Positions 11,186 through 23,093 are shown, counted from the first letter of the stretch. The stretch: 64,000 bases of DNA from Celoporthe dispersa (GCA_016584495.1 WAID01000009.1:3286001-3350000), one strand, 5' to 3'. Numbers and translations are program-made. The notes: a model not told the origin generated them from the letters alone.

Positions 11186-12726
11186 CAAACATGGGCGTTC
11201 TATTTTTCTAGGCTCTTTCGAAGGCAGATTTTCAGCAATAGATATATTCTTTCTAGCATTGGAATCTTATGACTAGTCATTTCCGAATGAATAGGAGGTG
11301 TCCGAGTTAGAAGATAGAATTTTATCCATAGTCAGGACTACTCCAGCAGTACAATCAAGCTGATTGCATACTAACCTTGCAATCTATCCCCAGCTCTTTC
11401 CAGCTTTAAGAGAAGCTATCAATTAATTATATTACCAGTAATAGGTACTATACTGACTTGCCAGTCGTGAGGAGTGCAGGCTGCGCAATATATGCATTGG
11501 GATCTTGGAAAAGGCTCATTGCTAACATTGCTGTTGAGAGCTCTTCTCGCTATATAGCTCTACTGACCTGGAGAATTTATTGTGGCAATAGCCTGGACGG
11601 AAGATCTCGATGCTTAATCTGCGCAACAATACTCTATAGGCTTATATCTGGCATGATAGTATTACAGCTTGCAGTCTGAGCTTGAACGGTAGCCTGCATC
11701 ATGGCAATTATTGGGCGGGGCGAAGCGCTTGTAGAGCAGCAGACAACCCCCTACCGACCAGCTGCTTTATAAGATTTGGTATTATTAATTAAGATAGTGC
11801 TTTTCAAGTAGAGAGATTATTGCCTAGCTCTTTATAATTGCAGCAAAGCGAAGCTATTTAGTCAGCCCTTTTATTGCAAGAGGCTTTAGTGCAGAGTATC
11901 CTGTATATATAGGATAGGCCCGGTTTCGAAGTTTACTACTGCAAAAATATCGGATGCCATTAAGCATGCAATATCGATGGCTAAGGAACTAATCCTGATG
12001 AGGGTACTGCTAAGCAGCTCTGTAGATACTGAACATGACCAGGTGCTAAAGGAGGCCAACATCTATCTATACGCGCTCTGATATGGCAACCCGGGCGTGG
12101 TTGTCAAGCCCCCACCCAACCCCCCCCCCCACGGCGCCACACCCACAATCTCTCTCTCTTTCTCTCTCTGTGTGTGGTGGTGGTGAAAGGCCAGCACGAA
12201 CGACGCAAGACTTTGGTCAAGTCGTGACATGACCAACTTGTATCTTTAGCGCATCGCCATGACCCGTTTTGCTACTTGCATGGTGGCTTGGTCATAACAC
12301 CCAGTTTAAAAGATGATAGCAGTTACTAGAGGAATGCAACGAGTACTACATTCTACTCTTGGTATTTCTGTCGCCGATCAGGCTTGTCCAGATGACTAGA
12401 ACTCATGATGTAGCTGTACAGTGCACAGCGCACTGGTGACCACAGTAAGCCCTAGACGATCACTCCCTTCACTTTGTCCCCAGCCTCCCCGTCTTCAACA
12501 ATCTTTGACATGCAGCTGTGTTTAATACTCTATTCTCTGTTGAGTTTGATTAAGCAGTTCGACGGTAAAACGTTCGTCTTGCTCAACCTATACCGTATGA
12601 AAAAGATGGTCGATAATAAGCCGACAGTTGTCGTTTGTATACCGGGTAACGAAATTAGAAATACTTCGAGATCGGATTATCTACTTTGAGCTGCTGCGTT
12701 GAACATTTTCTGCCACGATTACGGTG

Positions 12727-13702
12727 ATGATGGACACCGAACAATTGAGTGCTAAACTGAGCGGCCAAAGACAAGCCTATTTTGACCAAGGGTGCGCTAC
12801 TACGTGCGCCCTTGTGACTCTGCCCTTCACAGCTATTATATTAAATCTCTGGGCTTTCCAACGGCTGGACTCGTGTGCATCTCACGATCCCGTTCTCCTG
12901 AATGAGGATCGTCCCACGAGTTTCGATGGTCACTGTCAGACAAGTCTTCTTCTTCTAGTACCGAGACCTATGCTGATTACTGCTCTTGGGGGCGGAGAAG
13001 ACCCTTTAGAACAGCTAGCGACTTTTGCGCCGACAAGGTTCGAGGCGGACCTTGGGTCTGTCTCTGTCTACAAAGGTCAACCCAGGAAAGAACTAGACGA
13101 GGCTTGGAATAAAGTAGTTGACAGTAAAATCTCTCTTCCCTCTCATAGAAGAGCATGAGGCAGACCTATCCTCTCTAGATAGTATCTAAGCCTCATTCTA
13201 GGCGACGTTTCGGGCTGACGGGTCACAGATGCCATGATGCTGGTGGACGACGAAACCCTTGAAAATTTCGATCCAACGATGAAGCCCACCAAGGGCGCTG
13301 ATGGCCACTACTACGCAACAGTCGAGGTCTTTCACCAACTTCACTGCTTTGATATCACTTGGAAATTCATATGGAGGGATCACTACCAACACATCAACAC
13401 TTTCCAGAACCCGCCCGAAAGGGTGCTGGAACATGTTGGGATGTAGAATAAGCCCAATACTTCACACGGTTTTTGAGAGGCAAGGATATGCTTACAACAG
13501 AGTGTCGGTAGATCATTGCATAGATCTCTTGCGTCAGGTCCTCATGTGTCATGGAGACACCGGGCTGCTGTTCTATACCGACGTGGGCAGCTTGCAGCCG
13601 GAGGCTCGCGTTTCCACAGGTCACATGTGCCGCAACTTTTCGCAGTTAGCCGCATGGGTGGCGGACCATGATTCCGATCCTGGAATGTACGCAAAGATCT
13701 GA
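12727..13702 (+). CDS. UstYa-like (DUF3328) oxidase family protein
   Basis: UstYa-family proteins act as copper-dependent oxidases or cyclases in fungal peptide and other secondary-metabolite pathways. Three exons, 12727-13123, 13229-13442 and 13501-13702, keep phase and give 270 aa. One N-terminal membrane segment spans about residues 25-48 (CALVTLPFTAIILNLWAF). The ELDEAW motif comes before intron 1, whose branch site is GGCTGAC. The first copper motif is intact: H-Q-L-H-C in EVFHQLHCF. The second reads S-V-D-H-C instead of H-x-x-H-C, followed by the usual IDLLRQVLMCHGD. The donor of intron 2 (GTAGAA) is weak, so that junction is less certain. It is next to a broken phosphotransferase gene, with no recognisable biosynthetic core enzyme within 10 kb. 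The annotated GTG three bases upstream of the first ATG is not needed. Confidence 0.75.
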
Positions 13703-13736
13703 AGAATAAACATCGTCATCTCATCTCTGCTCCGGG

Positions 13737-15294
13737 TCAGAACCCCAGGTCCCCTAGCAACTTCACGATCTCCGCCCCGCCCCGTTCTCTGAAGTAGTCG
13801 GCGGCGCCCTCAGCCTGCATAGCGAGGAAGTCGGGGTTGCTGATGTGCCAGGGCAGCACGGCGCGGAGGACAGCGTCGACAGTAGCGGCTCCATCGATGC
13901 CCGCGATAGTGCTTGGGCGCCGGACCTGCCGGGCCGCCAGCTCGTTCTCCCACGCGTAGGCCACGTCCCACTGGAAGGCCTCGCTGTTGGGCGGGAAGGG
14001 AGAGGGGAAGGCGCCCGTCAGCTTGGACCTCCGCATGGTCGCGTCATCACCGCTGTCGTCGCCTGACCAGCCCCGGAGCTGGCCGCCCGCGCCATCGAAT
14101 GAGCGTAGGAACTCGTAGCACGGGTGCAGGACGGTGGCGAAGTCGTAGTCAAGGAGGGCGGTGACACGGCCCGACGAGGGGTCGAAGAGGAGGTTGTTGG
14201 TGGCTGCGACCCCAGAGGTGGTGGCGGTGTCAGCGCATGAATCAATCAGAAGGCGAGGGAGGGCATGGCTGCTTACTGAAGTCTGCGTGCACAACTGTCC
14301 TGTCGGCCTTGGAGGCGAGAGGGGCGAGCTGTGCGGGCAGTCCCCGCTCGACAAAGTCCTCGAGGCGGTCCCGAACGCCGTTGGCGCGCCAGCCCTGGAT
14401 GTGGGGGCTCGCGTCGGCTTTGTCGAGCGCGCTGCGGAGGCGGCCCCGGAATGAGTCCTCGAGAGAAGCCCAGGGCCCGGCGCCGACGCTGGGCATGGGC
14501 CCGCTCACGACGCGACCGTCGACATCGAAGGTGACGCCGCCCCAGCCGGCAATGGTGTCGGGGAGGCGGTAGTCTTGTAGAGCCTTGAGGAGCGCCGCCA
14601 TCTGGCCCAGAATACGGCTCTTCTGGTCCAGGGTCATGGCAGCAAAGGCCTCGTCGACGGGAGCGCCGGGCATACGCTCCTGGAGGATCCAGCCCTGGGC
14701 AGACGCGGCGCTGGCCCAGGCGTAGACGCGAGGACCACGGGTGGCTCGACGTGGCAGAGGGCGGCGGAGGCCAGGCTGATGATGGCGACCTCGTTTTCGA
14801 CCCGCGTGGCGCGTTGCATGCCCTCGGCATCCTGGTTGCTGAGCCGCAGGATGAAGTCGCTGGTGCCCTCTGGGATGAGTGCGCAGCCTGGCTGCTGCTG
14901 TTTGTCCTGGCCCTTGCTGTGAATGCCACCAGAGGAGGAAGTCAGAGGCGATGGGAGCGTGATATGGTAGACAAAATTGTTGTACTTGAAAGGGCAGTCT
15001 GGTTCGTACTGGACTGGGGCCACCTTGGCCTGCTCGAGTTCCTGTTGTGTTTTACAAAGGGAAGAACCCAAAGGAGCATTAGCAAAAGAATGGCAAATAG
15101 ACAGAATCACTCAAGAGAGAGGGAGGAGGGGAAGTGCTGAGTGTGAGTGGATATCCAGAGGCACCACAAGTGGGGGGGGGATTTGGCCTAACCTGGCCTG
15201 ACAAGCCCAGCTGTTCCACAAGGATCTGCTGCCGGACAAAGTCCAGGCGTGCCTGGTAGTTGGCGTGGTTGTGATTATACGAGACAGTCGCCAT
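13737..15294 (-). pseudogene. Aminoglycoside-phosphotransferase-like (APH/choline kinase fold) gene with a one-base frameshift
   Basis: Exons 15294-15193, 15041-14277 and 14203-13737 encode a fungal APH-family small-molecule kinase of about 445 codons. Catalytic motif VVHADF..NN (H-x-D-x4-N) spans the second intron, whose branch site is GCGCTGAC. LLDYDFA (the metal-binding Asp) follows, then a helical C-terminus. Exon 2 is open in one frame up to HVEPPVV (about 14741) and continues in another frame from PRVYAWAS. Splice phases of the whole model balance only if one base is missing there, in a short run of C on the coding strand. This may be a real inactivating deletion or an assembly error in a C run. 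Everything else, including introns and catalytic residues, is intact, so inactivation would be recent. Substrate unknown. Confidence 0.8.
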
Positions 15295-15633
15295 CTGATC
15301 CTTGAGCTTGACTGTGTTGGGTGTGTGGGTGAGGAGGAGAGAGACAAATGATCGATGCCCTTTTGTTTTGTTTTTGTTTTGTTTTGTTTGTCGATAGGCA
15401 AGGCCTCTGGGGTGCTGCGTCGGGAGCATAATAAAGTGGTCCCCAGCCTAGCCATAGCCCCATTTTTATCTCGGGAGCGCTAACCTGAAAATGGCCTGGC
15501 TCCTGTCCAACAGTGACATCGATCTTTCCTGTAGTCTGGATTCAGATTGCAGCTAGGAAAGTGCTCAGTTCTCATTGAGATGCCACCCACTACTTTTCAT
15601 CTTGAGCTCAACAAACAGTAGCGTGTGCTGTGG

Positions 15634-15659
15634 CTGCTGCTGCTGCTGCTGCTGCTGCT
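15634..15659. repeat. (CTG)n microsatellite, about 8.7 units
   Basis: An uninterrupted CTG run lies in noncoding DNA between the APH-like gene and the tRNA fragment at 15703. It is not part of any gene model I can support. Confidence 0.9.
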
Positions 15660-15702
15660 CGAGTGTCATGAGCACAGTAGTAATCAGAAGATAGCAAAGT
15701 AC

Positions 15703-15722
15703 TGATTCGAACATGGGCCTCT
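15703..15722. repeat. tRNA-Ser-3'-derived fragment, short copy
   Basis: GATTCGAACATGGGCCTC matches the tRNA-Ser at 63760-63862 over 18 bases, then diverges. It lacks the A-rich flank found in the longer copies. Confidence 0.5.
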
Positions 15723-16806
15723 CGGTGGGGAGAATTGATCGGAACCATAATGACAGAGATCCTAACCTCAATCCTAACCTTATACCATGGCAGGTCCATG
15801 CCGGTCTACGATGCTATTGGCATATGCTTGTGGAGACCGCTTGGGGTGCCTTGATCGATAATTTTTCAGTGACTTGTACCGCATCCCTGGTGCTACCCTG
15901 CCAGAACTGTAGATCACATCTGCTTCACGGTGCATTCCACCCGGTAGCGGCTGACGGTCATAGAGGATACGGCGGCAGCAGAGAGACAATAATCTCACCA
16001 GTCACTATTAGGGAGGGGAATGAGAGAGTACGGCGGAAGAATCTGAATACGAGTATTTCGAAAACATGAGGCAATAGGGTGGAATATAGCATTTTACCCA
16101 CAATTCTAAGGGCAGAGCATATGGTAAAGTGTATAGTGATACGGGTGAATAAGATGTGGTGGATTCAGCCACGTAACACTAGATTGTTTATTCGATAAGT
16201 ATATTCTGAATAGGGTTAACGTGTATTACCAGTTATTAGTCTAGGCCAACAAGTATATATGATATTTCCATACTATAAAAAGTCTCCTGAACCACTCCGG
16301 CCCAGCTCGCAATCCGTTCGCGGCTCTCACGATGACATTGTGCTTTTGCCATGTGCTATGACGAAGCCCAAAAGAAAACAAGTCCCAGGAGGAGGCAAGC
16401 AAGGAAGAGCTGGGATACAGTCCAACAGCGAGATGCATTCACCCGAGGTTTCTCAGCATCAAAGCCAAGTTTCTACTTCGACAAAGTTCAATGATTCTTG
16501 CCATCACGCTGGCACAACCTCATGGTCTTCAGCATCGCCATCAGCGGCCAGATTCTTCCGGTTATAAGGTTAGGACTGGCCCTGGTAAAAACTGAGAGCT
16601 AAAGACATGCGAGTACATTCTACTTAATCCCAGCTTCTACGGGGTGCTAGGTAGATGTTGCCTCTGTAGATCTAATCTGTGCGAGTCCGACTGTCTACGC
16701 AGCTATATAGGCCACCACTACTTCCAGGCAGCTGGGAGTGGTTACTCCTTTACCTGTCGCATATTATCTATCTAGTTTCTGCACCTCATGCTTCACGCTA
16801 TGGATA

Positions 16807-17712
16807 TCATCGAGCCACACGCGGGAACCACCATGCCAGAATCGCGACCAACAGAGCCGGTACCCCGACACCGACACCCACCCCCAGACCTATCTTATCC
16901 GACGTGCTGAGGCCGCTGCCGCCCCCGTCTCCCTGAGCAGCCGTCGCAGCAGTCTGAGTTGACGTGGTTTGAGTTGAAGTTGCCTGCCCTGCAGCTGTCG
17001 TACCTCCCGAAGCTGCAGTCCCTGCTATCTTTGTACTCTTCGTTGTTGTGGTCGAGCTCGACGTAGCCGATGAGCTCGTAACTGATGGTGTCGTCGTTGT
17101 CTCCCTGAAGAAGGTGATTACGTCGTCCGAGAACTCGCATCCGAACCCCTGTAAATATGGTGTTGCTGCTCCTGGGCTGTCATAAACCTCAAAGGTCGGA
17201 CAGTAGTGCCTGGTAGTGGCACTGGGACAGAACGGTGTTACCAAGAACCTGAACAAATGCGGCAATGAGAAAGGCCACTGCCTTCGAACTTATTACTTAC
17301 CAAGTTATCTTGGTCGCGGAATATTGTCCGCTTGAGGGATATTCCAGGACAGTACTGCTCAGGCAGGCTGTAGGTATAATGCACGCTGAAAGCGGACAGC
17401 AGCCGCCATACGAGCCGCTGCTGCTGAAAGCTGCGCCGCAGTAACCGCAACTCCCTAGACAACACTAGTCAGCCAATGATCCAGAAACGGGGGTAGGAGG
17501 AGATATGGGCCGGATCACGCACAGGAATCACTGCTCAACGCATACCCAACCCAACCTGCACTCGTGGTGTTACAACTTGTCGAGGCTAAAGATGAGTATT
17601 GCCGCGGGCTCAAGACGGCCGTTGGGGTGATCTCCGGAGTCGGCACCGACGAGGAGTCGCGTGCGCCTCTAGTATTGGCACTGGCCAGCGTGACGGAGAC
17701 TGATATCACCAT
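16807..17712 (-). CDS. Ser/Thr-rich single-pass membrane protein with signal peptide, function unknown
   Basis: Three exons (17712-17523, 17454-17301, 17248-16807) keep phase and give 261 aa. The N-terminus has a short hydrophobic leader (MVISVSVTLASA) that I take as a signal peptide. Upstream in-frame codons exist but the leader is best placed with this ATG. The middle is cysteine-rich (YCGAAFSSSGSYGGCC, then FCP, YCP, GFGCEF), suggesting a disulphide-bonded extracellular domain. Next comes a long Thr/Ser/Ala stalk likely to be O-mannosylated, and a membrane segment at about 228-255 (GLGVGVGVGVPALLVAILAWW) with a very short basic tail. The layout recalls fungal cell-wall sensors and related hypothetical proteins, but I cannot assign a named domain. 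Confidence 0.65.
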
Positions 17713-18467
17713 GAGTTCCCTAACACGGCCCAGAATATGGCGACCTGGCGCAAGCCACATGGTTCGGACACTTCTTCGTATCTGCAATGAGAGAGGCCCG
17801 ACTAAGGGAGGATCCTCCTCCAGATACGGCGACAGAAAAGCTGAGTTGTCTACCTCCAGTGCCTTATTTATTGAGCTGATCGCGAGGAAGACAATCGAAG
17901 TCATCATGGCTGCGATGCGGGGCGCAGTTTTAATTCGCTTCCTAAGTACCTTCCTGATGAAGTCTACCGTCATTATCCTTAAGTTGCACAAGGATTCCAA
18001 CCATTCCTAATCTGTTGGGAGTTGTCATTACAGCCGATGAGACTCGCTCTCTTGGGCAAAGATCGCTCGCACCCATGGGCCTCGGAGCCTTCTCTTATCC
18101 CGCACAATACCATGAAGCCAGTCTTTGATGAGAATTGAAGAACGTATCGTGGGATCTTGAGAGCTCAATACCATCCGAATGAGGTCCGAGAACCCCCTCA
18201 TACTACCTGATGGGGCCTGAGTCCGAAGCAAGATGCTCCTCTAAAGATCACGACCCCCAGAGCGTCAGCCATGTCGCCGCTGTCTCACCATCACTGCTGC
18301 AAGACTCTGCTCCAAGGCACGCAGCCTCATCTTCCTCATTCAAATTCACCACTAGAATAGGGACGGACTTCACGAATGGCACCGGACCGACCCTGCACCC
18401 AGGAATCGAATGCCGTTCTCGGCTTCCTGTCACCTACATCATCAAGGATCTTAGCACCAAGGCCCAG
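17713..18467. other. Spacer
   Basis: This 0.75 kb contains an in-frame extension upstream of the membrane protein's ATG (hydrophobic-poor, unlikely to be coding) and the promoter side of the next small ORF. I see no other feature. Confidence 0.35.
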
Positions 18468-18800
18468 ATGCCTCCCAATTCGTCCCCAAAGAAGGAGCTG
18501 AGTGAAGACCCTGCCAGCGGCATACCAGGCCTCAAGCACTTACGTAGCAAGCCCCGTACCACGACCTATAACCTGAAGGAGTTGGTCGAGGAGCATACAA
18601 CCGGCCAGTCGAAAGCCATTCAACACGCTGCCAAGAACTCCGTGAAAGAACGGTACAACAGGACACTGGCCCCTGAGGTCCAATTTCTCGAATGGTCTGA
18701 TGAGGAGGGAAATGGTCAGGAACAGCTTGCAAAACGTCCACGCGTTGGGCACGACATGGTCCTGCCAACAACCTTGAGCCAGCCTGGTGCTCTCAACTAG
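18468..18800 (+). CDS. Hypothetical ORF, 110 aa, possible 5' exon of the DUF3716 locus
   Basis: An open frame of 110 codons rich in Lys, Glu and Pro. It contains KHLRSKPRTTTYNLKELVEEH and the acidic EWSDEEGN, and ends shortly after a basic KRPRVG. The composition looks nuclear and disordered. I do not recognise a family. It precedes the DUF3716-like exon by about 270 bases on the same strand and could be its first exon, but no convincing splice pair joins them. The frame stays open upstream to 18210, so the start is uncertain. Confidence 0.3.
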   Translation: MPPNSSPKKELSEDPASGIPGLKHLRSKPRTTTYNLKELVEEHTTGQSKAIQHAAKNSVKERYNRTLAPEVQFLEWSDEEGNGQEQLAKRPRVGHDMVLPTTLSQPGALN

Positions 18801-19073
18801 GAGGCCTCATGAGCCCAAGCTACAACCACATGGCCGTGCCAGCGTGGGAAGAACTTTATGGCTGCAGGCGATGCTTCAGGCTTGATCCAGTACCTCCGCC
18901 CCATCCTTCGGTGTGGGGGGAGCTAGATCTTGACGTGACTCTGCGCCTAGACTTCTCCAGCACATGAGTGTCTCTTCCTCAACATCGCACCATTGAATGG
19001 AACGCCCATCGCTCCTCTCTATGGGTGTACATATATAAAATTAATATCACATCCTTATTGATTCAAATCATAG

Positions 19074-19948
19074 GAAAACGGCCACCTTCGCCGTGTGATA
19101 GGTGTAAATCTGGGCGCGGAAAGTACATAGGCTGCTTCCTCATCTCTTTAGAAGCCAACACTGGCCGCATATATGGGTGTGCGAATTGTATCTACCAAGG
19201 TAAGCAGACACTTTGCAGCCTCAGGTCCTGAGACAAGAAAAGACTTCAACATGGAGAAATTGCAGCATCCAAATAGCACTGTTACGATAGAAGATGTGGA
19301 GATGGGTCTTGGAACTCGAAGAGCAATCCACCAAGATGGGCTGGCGCTGCTGGAACCTGTAAGACAAGACACGGCCGATACCAGAGGGTATGGCGCTGCA
19401 ACACCATCAGTGTTTCAAGAAGCAATTGAGAAGGTCCCACAAACCCGTCCACCAGTTTTGAAAGAAGCATCTTGTGCGACTGCAAGAATATCGCCTGAGA
19501 TACTCAAGATGGCATGATGGGAAAGAGTACCATGACGGATCCGCTCGGTAAAATCCGGCAAGCCTGAGAGTGAGTATCCTACCCCCGCCTCCCATTCGTT
19601 CTGGCCATACCTCCCATGGCCTCCTACTGATTGACATTACAAGATATTGCCTTTTCAAAAGTATACCTGACGTCCGGTAGCGAAGTCCATCCTTGCAAGG
19701 AAGCGACTTTCTGGGTGGAAGCAATTCGCTCCGGCCACAAGTATCATTTCCAGCATCAGACCGGCATCACACGCCTATACTCAATTGCGGCCGGGAATCT
19801 GAGCGTTAAAGTAGAGGGCGAGGAGCCGTTCGTCATCGGACCACATGACATGTTCCAGATCACATCGCCTTCGGCATGTCTTGTCAAGTCCGGGGTCTGT
19901 GAAGATGTAGCCTTGCGTATCACGTCCATCAAAACCGACGACGATTGA
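19074..19948 (+). pseudogene. Broken DUF3716-like / cupin gene
   Basis: An exon opening after ATCATAG at 19073 encodes a cysteine pattern PCDRC...GC...GCANC....LCS, which matches the fungal DUF3716 zinc-ribbon-like module. It runs into a stop at 19229-19231, while the continuation (ETRKDFNMEK, about 100 aa of charged sequence) is open in the next frame. That frame then meets two TGA codons (near 19515 and 19532), the first of them in GCATGATGG context. A plausible intron (GTGAGT at about 19570, TACTGATTGAC branch) leads to a final exon up to 19948 with a small cupin fold: HKYHFQHQTGITRLYSI, then GPHDMFQITSPS, similar in pattern to the RmlC/CENP-C-type cupin. A frameshift plus stops suggest a dead gene, or my exon choices are wrong. 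Function not assigned. Confidence 0.45.
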
Positions 19949-22136
19949 GCCTGCGGCATGTAATTGCGGCGGCAGCAACCTCCCCGAGCCATCTGAACAC
20001 GTGTTATCGCCGTCGCGCTGAACTGTCTACATAGTGCAAGACCAGTGCGCAGGGTTTTCGTACTGGCCTTGCACAATATGATAAAGTGTGCCTCTGAACG
20101 GCACACAAAATTGGAGCCAAGAGCCTGTCTATCTCGGGCTTGTCGGTGTGTGCTAGTGCGTGGGAATCGAGAAATTATGGCAAGAGTGGGCTTTCAGTTG
20201 ACCACATCAGCCCTCGATCGACGCTCGAGGCCTCAAGCTCGCCGAGACCAGAAAACTGTCAGTCACCAGCCATTGATTTGAGATCCACGACCCGCAACAC
20301 TATGGATATTCAATCGACATCACATATGACAGTGTCAGTGTTGATATATTTTTGCAGATGATATGCCACCGAGTTTAAATCTCTGTCCCACTCTGTACCT
20401 TCTCCTCGGACACATACTGCTACACGTGTCAATCGCTGCTTCATCGGCCTCGTGGTGATCTCGGCTTGCCAGGGGCGGCCTATAAAGCGACATCGATCTC
20501 TCCTTTTTTTCTTTCTTTTTTCTTTTCTGTCTCCTTCCTCCTCTTCTAGGCTGATTAAATTCTCGATAGAGCTGCTCAATGAAATCATTAGCAAGAGTGA
20601 CAAAAAAACAAACCCTCTATAAGAGTCGGTAGCATGTCGCGAGGCAAGCATGCTTGTGAGGACTCGAGAGTGAGGGCATTGATACCCATCTGGCTATCGG
20701 ACCGACCGCACAAGACAGATCGAAGCGGGTGCAGAGCCAAGCCCGCCTCTGCTCACCTCGCGCAGATTGTCATCAGATTCGCCTGCAGGTTGCCAGACTG
20801 CTACGCGTCTCCTTGTACCTGCCCCCCCTCTGGCCCTCTCTGGGATCCTCTCTGCGGGTGTCTCTGTCCGGTCAGAATCCGCAGGCACCCCTGTACTGTC
20901 GGAAAATCTCCGGGCGACTACGCTTCTATTACTTCTATTATGTGCACACGGTCTGAGGTATACTCGCGATGCTAGGCACGCGCTACATCTTCTCCGACTC
21001 CTACAAGTCCTGGGCTTCCAAGGTTGCGGGCGAAAGAACATCTTTAATTGATCAGCTTTCGCTATCGTACATCCTCGAGGAAGGGTGTGTGAGAAGGTAT
21101 GACAGTTGCTGCGAGAAGATACCGCAGGTGTTGTCTTGATTGGCAGCCGTCGAGAAGGTTACTGTGGCATCCTGGAAAGGGCCCGCACAATTGAGCGAAC
21201 ATTTCGCAGCGATAAGGCACGATCGATGCAAATAACGGCCTTTCTCACGGCGGTTCTCTCAACCCGACCCTAACAAGCCTTGGTCCCTGCACAGAGGTTG
21301 ACCCAAGGTTCGTGACCCAGGCAGTCCCAGTGTTTCGAGTTTCGTTTGTCGAATATCGCCTACACGGGACAACAACAATCTCCTCGTCAGCTTTGCCTCT
21401 CCCTCTTTCCCAGGCGGACGAGCATTGTTGTGTCCCTCAGCAGTGAGGCGAGCGTGGGGTGCCTGAGCGGTGCGTTGCGTTTCTGGTCAGGTCACACGTA
21501 CACGGAAGGTGTCCGCCCTCCAGAGCTTCTTTTTCTCGAACCTGCTGTCGTGCGGTCCTCGCGATTCCGAGCGCCTGAGGTCTGGCGAAAAAGCACGACC
21601 CCATCTCGGTGGCTTTGCGGCTCAAAATGTGAGCCCAGGGAACCTGGCAAGATCCGATCTTCCCGGGCTGCAAACGGGCCGTTTGACGGGTTTAGCGGTG
21701 GACCCCTGGGCAGGAAATAATAAGGTCCGCCCTGATGTCATGACGAGACCTCTTTGGCCATAGCCTCCTCGGCATTCGTCTCTGGACCCACGCACTCATG
21801 CGCTGGCTCCGGTTTAAATCATTCGTTGCATGTCGATTGATCTCCCGTCCGGAGTTAGTCCGAGCCTGGGTCTGACGACGCCTCACAGCAGGAGATACGG
21901 AGGGCAGGTCTTGTCATTCGTCATCCGTGCCGACAAGCATGCTACACAGTGATCGGACTGTTCAGCACCTCCTCGAGTCAGGGCAGAGAGTATCGTGTAG
22001 AGCTCTGTCAGGCGTTTGGAGGCCGGGAGTCAGGAGGCCCAGCGAGTGGAGGAGGCAGAATCGTGTCAATTTTTTTCTTCTTTTTCTTTCAATATCCAAG
22101 CATCAATCCTGGATCTTGCCGGTTGCGTACACGCAC

Positions 22137-22182
22137 AGAGAGAGAGAGGAAGAGAGAGGGAGAGAGGGAGAGGGAGGGAGGA
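22137..22182. repeat. GA-rich simple repeat
   Basis: An interrupted (GA)n/(GGA)n tract of about 46 bases, within the transporter upstream region. Such polypurine tracts are often nucleosome-depleted in promoters. Confidence 0.7.
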
Positions 22183-22908
22183 CTGCCCGTGTTATTTTTT
22201 TCCTTTTCTTTGTTCTGCCTCTGGTCCTGCGAGCCTTGATCCGGCGAGGCTCATCTGAGAGGTACTAACCGGAAGCCGGCATGTGTACCTACCTGACAGA
22301 AGCTTGGCAGCCCGGCCGTTCCCGGCCAGGGAGATGCTATAGAGTGGCATCGCCGGGCTCGCGTCTTGTCCGCCCATGCAGAATCTTTCCAAGGCGAATC
22401 CTCGCTGGCCTCTCTGCCCTGGACGACGGGAGCGGCCGGACATTCCTCTTGACGGTTGTCCCAGCTAAACGGTTTCCGGTTTATTGACGTGCTTGAAGAT
22501 ATTTTCCAGGACTCGGTCGTTCTCTCGGCGCGGGTAGTCTGCGCGCAACAGGAGAGATCCAGCACCAGATCCATAATAGTGAGACTCCACTAGGTTCCTC
22601 GCCCAGGCCGTGGCGATCCAGTCCGCAGCGACGAGCCTCTCACCATGGCCGCCCCGAAAAAAATATCACGGCTTTCAGGAGCTCCCCGGCCTACCTGGTG
22701 GGACCTTTGATAATTTCTGTGATGACAATGCAGTGATTGTCACCCCACGCGAAGGCCCGGATGGTCACGCCTCCTCAGAGTAAGTGCCCAGATGGAGTCC
22801 CCAGTCTCTCCGGAGGCGGTTCATGGAGAAAATACGGAGGGAGGTGGGAGGTCTGGAGTCACCCTGACGCTATACCCACAGAAGTCACGATAGAGGCTTG
22901 GCCGATGA

Positions 22909-22916
22909 ATAAAAGG
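22909..22916 (+). promoter_or_regulatory. TATA-like ATAAAAGG
   Basis: A TATA-like octamer 178-185 bp upstream of the hexose transporter ATG, followed by the CT-rich leader. Position and sequence fit a core promoter element for this gene. Confidence 0.4.
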
Positions 22917-23093
22917 ACGCTTTCTCCTCTGTGGTGGCCTTTAGTTTCTGACCCTTTGTCGACCAGGCTTCCACCTCAAACATCAAAAACCCCCCCTTCC
23001 CCCTCTTGATCAACAACACACACATCCCTCTCCTCATCTACCTCTCATCAGTCTCCATCGTGTACCACACGGTCAACAACAACCACCACAAAC

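Larger units (their letters stand above)
10424..12726. other. Gene-poor spacer with repeats, AT-rich centre
   Basis: This 2.3 kb begins with the promoter side of the DUF2470 gene and then changes character. It holds a tRNA-Ser-derived fragment, a second short dispersed repeat, and an AT-richer stretch (about 11200-12060) with no usable ORF, which could be transposon debris. A C10 run and adjoining TC and TG tracts lie at about 12117-12185. It marks the start of the first accessory patch. Confidence 0.45.
15295..16806. other. Spacer with simple repeats
   Basis: This 1.5 kb follows the 5' end of the APH-like gene. It contains a GTTTT-rich stretch near 15360-15392, a CTG microsatellite, a short tRNA-Ser fragment and otherwise AT-balanced unique sequence. 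I do not trust any ORF here. Confidence 0.45.
19949..23093. promoter_or_regulatory. Long spacer, upstream region of the hexose transporter
   Basis: Over 3 kb without a supported gene. The first part has pyrimidine tracts (20503-20545) and scattered short frames with no family signal. From about 21 kb the DNA is GC-richer and carries a GA-rich tract and one CreA-like GTGGGG at 21454-21459 (a six-base match, weak evidence). The last 130 bases before the transporter start are CT/CA-rich (CCCCCCCTTCCCCCTCTT), typical of highly expressed fungal genes. A long regulatory region is common for glucose-responsive transporters. Confidence 0.4.

Noticed and set aside
12117..12185. Telomere-like or CRISPR-like repeat
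   Set aside because: It is only a C run followed by TC and TG simple-sequence tracts; no TTAGGG units and no spaced direct repeats occur in the window.
20634..22268. Several 70-120 codon frames in the transporter upstream region
   Set aside because: Compositionally biased, overlapping in several frames, with no recognisable domain; they fit chance frames in GC-rich noncoding DNA.
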